From Saprospirales bacterium (GTDB taxonomy: Bacteria > Bacteroidota > Bacteroidia > Chitinophagales > JADIYW01), in NCBI GenBank assembly GCA_016711605.1, contig JADJSS010000045.1, forward strand, positions 248,001 to 312,000: a stretch of 64,000 nt of DNA, in the 5' to 3' direction. The notes beneath the pieces are model-generated. The model had not been told where the DNA came from and did not search any database. It was given only the letters and a program-made list of their open reading frames with translations. Below are positions 63,195 to 64,000 of the stretch, piece after piece. Position 1 is the first letter of the stretch. Each line of letters begins with the position of its first letter. The translations under genes and the position numbers were made by a program.

Positions 63195-63866
63195 ATGAAC
63201 ATATTTAGTGTAGTTATAAAACTTTTGACTTTCAAATTGTCAAGAGAAGAAATGTTGAAATTTAATAAAACAAATTTTATTGTTGGACTTTTTGGTACTT
63301 GGGTTGTAGGTATTGGGCGATATTGGGACGATAGCGGTGCAAGTTTATTGCAACACTTGGGTTTAGGTTCTGTAATTTATATTTTTGTTTTAGCAATCTT
63401 TATTTGGCTTATCTTAAAACCATTTAAAGTTGATAATTGGAATTACTTTATTGTTTTGACTTTTATCAGTCTGACTTCTTTTCCAGCAATATTTTATGCA
63501 ATTCCAGTAGAACAATTTTTTACAATACAAATGTCTAACAGAATAAATGTTTGGTTTCTTGCTATTGTTGCATCATGGAGACTAGGATTACTATTTTATT
63601 TCTTAAAACAATTTACAAGACTGAGTATATTGAATATCTTGACTGTAACATTAATGCCAATTTGTTTAATTATCTCAATTCTAACCATTTTAAATCTTCA
63701 TAGAGTAGTTTTTAATATCATGGGTGGTGTAAGGAATCCAACACCTCATGACTCTTCATATATAATTCTTATGTTTCTTACAGGAATTTCAATGGTACTA
63801 ATTTTCCCATTATTAATATCATATGGATTTGGAATTTATAAAAGCAGACAAAATAGTAAATTATAG
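63195..63866 (+). CDS. integral membrane protein (Yip1-like layout), cassette 4
   Basis: A 223-residue protein with five hydrophobic segments (about 26-45, 55-75, 82-103, 122-145 and 190-213). No characterised family is certain; the arrangement resembles small Yip1-type membrane proteins of Bacteroidota. It begins 30 bp after attC-like site 3, so it is the fourth cassette candidate. No matching inverse core (GAGGCATAAC) is seen in the 134 bp left in the window, so its right boundary is not shown. Confidence 0.6.
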   Translation: MNIFSVVIKLLTFKLSREEMLKFNKTNFIVGLFGTWVVGIGRYWDDSGASLLQHLGLGSVIYIFVLAIFIWLILKPFKVDNWNYFIVLTFISLTSFPAIFYAIPVEQFFTIQMSNRINVWFLAIVASWRLGLLFYFLKQFTRLSILNILTVTLMPICLIISILTILNLHRVVFNIMGGVRNPTPHDSSYIILMFLTGISMVLIFPLLISYGFGIYKSRQNSKL

Positions 63867-64000
63867 AAAGACAATACTCGCCTTTGTTGGTTTCCAACTA
63901 ACAAACCTTTATCCTTAACTTATTCGCTTTCAGTAGCTACATTGTTGGTTGAAAACCAAAAATGGCTAAAGGTTTCTGATAATCTATTATTTTACTTCTT

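Noticed and set aside
63885..63960. Inverted repeats near GTTGGTTTCCAAC as the fourth attC-like site
   Set aside because: It lacks the conserved middle and the GAGGCATAAC inverse core predicted from the cassette start at 63156.
1..64000. tRNA, rRNA and known riboswitch genes
   Set aside because: No T-loop, acceptor pairing or riboswitch core was recognised on either strand by eye; a covariance search was not possible.

Overview
The window is a stretch of Bacteroidota chromosome. The evidence is its AT-rich coding with long A/T runs, the TAnnTTTG promoter elements, a type IX secretion C-terminal sorting domain on several secreted proteins, BamA/TamA-like and OmpA/PD40 outer-membrane proteins, a fused DAHP synthase-chorismate mutase, and DinB, Crp/Fnr and GlxA families typical of the phylum. 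Family or genus cannot be fixed from this window. No tRNA, rRNA, CRISPR-Cas, transposase or integrase gene was found.

Layout. 1-5.8 kb: a partial rRNA pseudouridine synthase, three small putative stress proteins (two behind the same 16-bp palindrome), a Crp/Fnr-DinB pair, a secreted GH3 glucosidase, a YqcC-like protein and an AraC remnant. 5.9-16.7 kb: a sulfur locus with TauE/SafE exporter, persulfide dioxygenase-rhodanese, two small rhodaneses, two YeeE/YedE transporters, TsdA-like dihaem cytochrome, SoxB-like protein, DsrE-like protein, porin, a Crp/Fnr regulator and a 34-aa membrane protein. Four copies of the palindrome GTAACNNNNGTTAC (here mostly GTAACA-NN-TGTTAC) sit exactly 29.5 bp upstream of a TAnnTTTG-like element, which defines a local regulon. 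16.9-22.3 kb: orphan genes, a TRAP-type binding protein, a 21-bp-period repeat array and decayed genes. 22.3-31.5 kb: cyanophycin synthetase and cyanophycinase, a GlxA regulator, an M1-like protein that has lost its zinc ligands, DinB and a lipase. 31.6-38.4 kb: a Phe/Tyr operon (pheA, aminotransferase, tyrA, then the DAHP synthase fusion) preceded by a Phe/Tyr-rich leader peptide and terminator, interrupted by a second periodic array, an HTH protein and a DEAD-box helicase. 38.5-58.4 kb: mostly cell-envelope and secreted proteins. 58.4-59.5 kb: an island with unlike base composition, a third 21-bp array and flanking palindromes. 59.6-63.9 kb: four same-strand genes separated by about 135-bp imperfect palindromes that behave like integron attC sites.

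Most notable: (1) three intergenic arrays with the same 21-22 bp period (two helical turns) but unrelated cores, each upstream of an orphan gene; (2) the attC-like cassette array without an integrase; (3) a textbook ribosome-mediated attenuator in a Bacteroidota; (4) the sulfur operator-promoter set. At least nine genes carry single-base frameshifts, almost all in A/T homopolymers. This is most simply explained by homopolymer errors in the assembly, so those genes are given here at their joined length.
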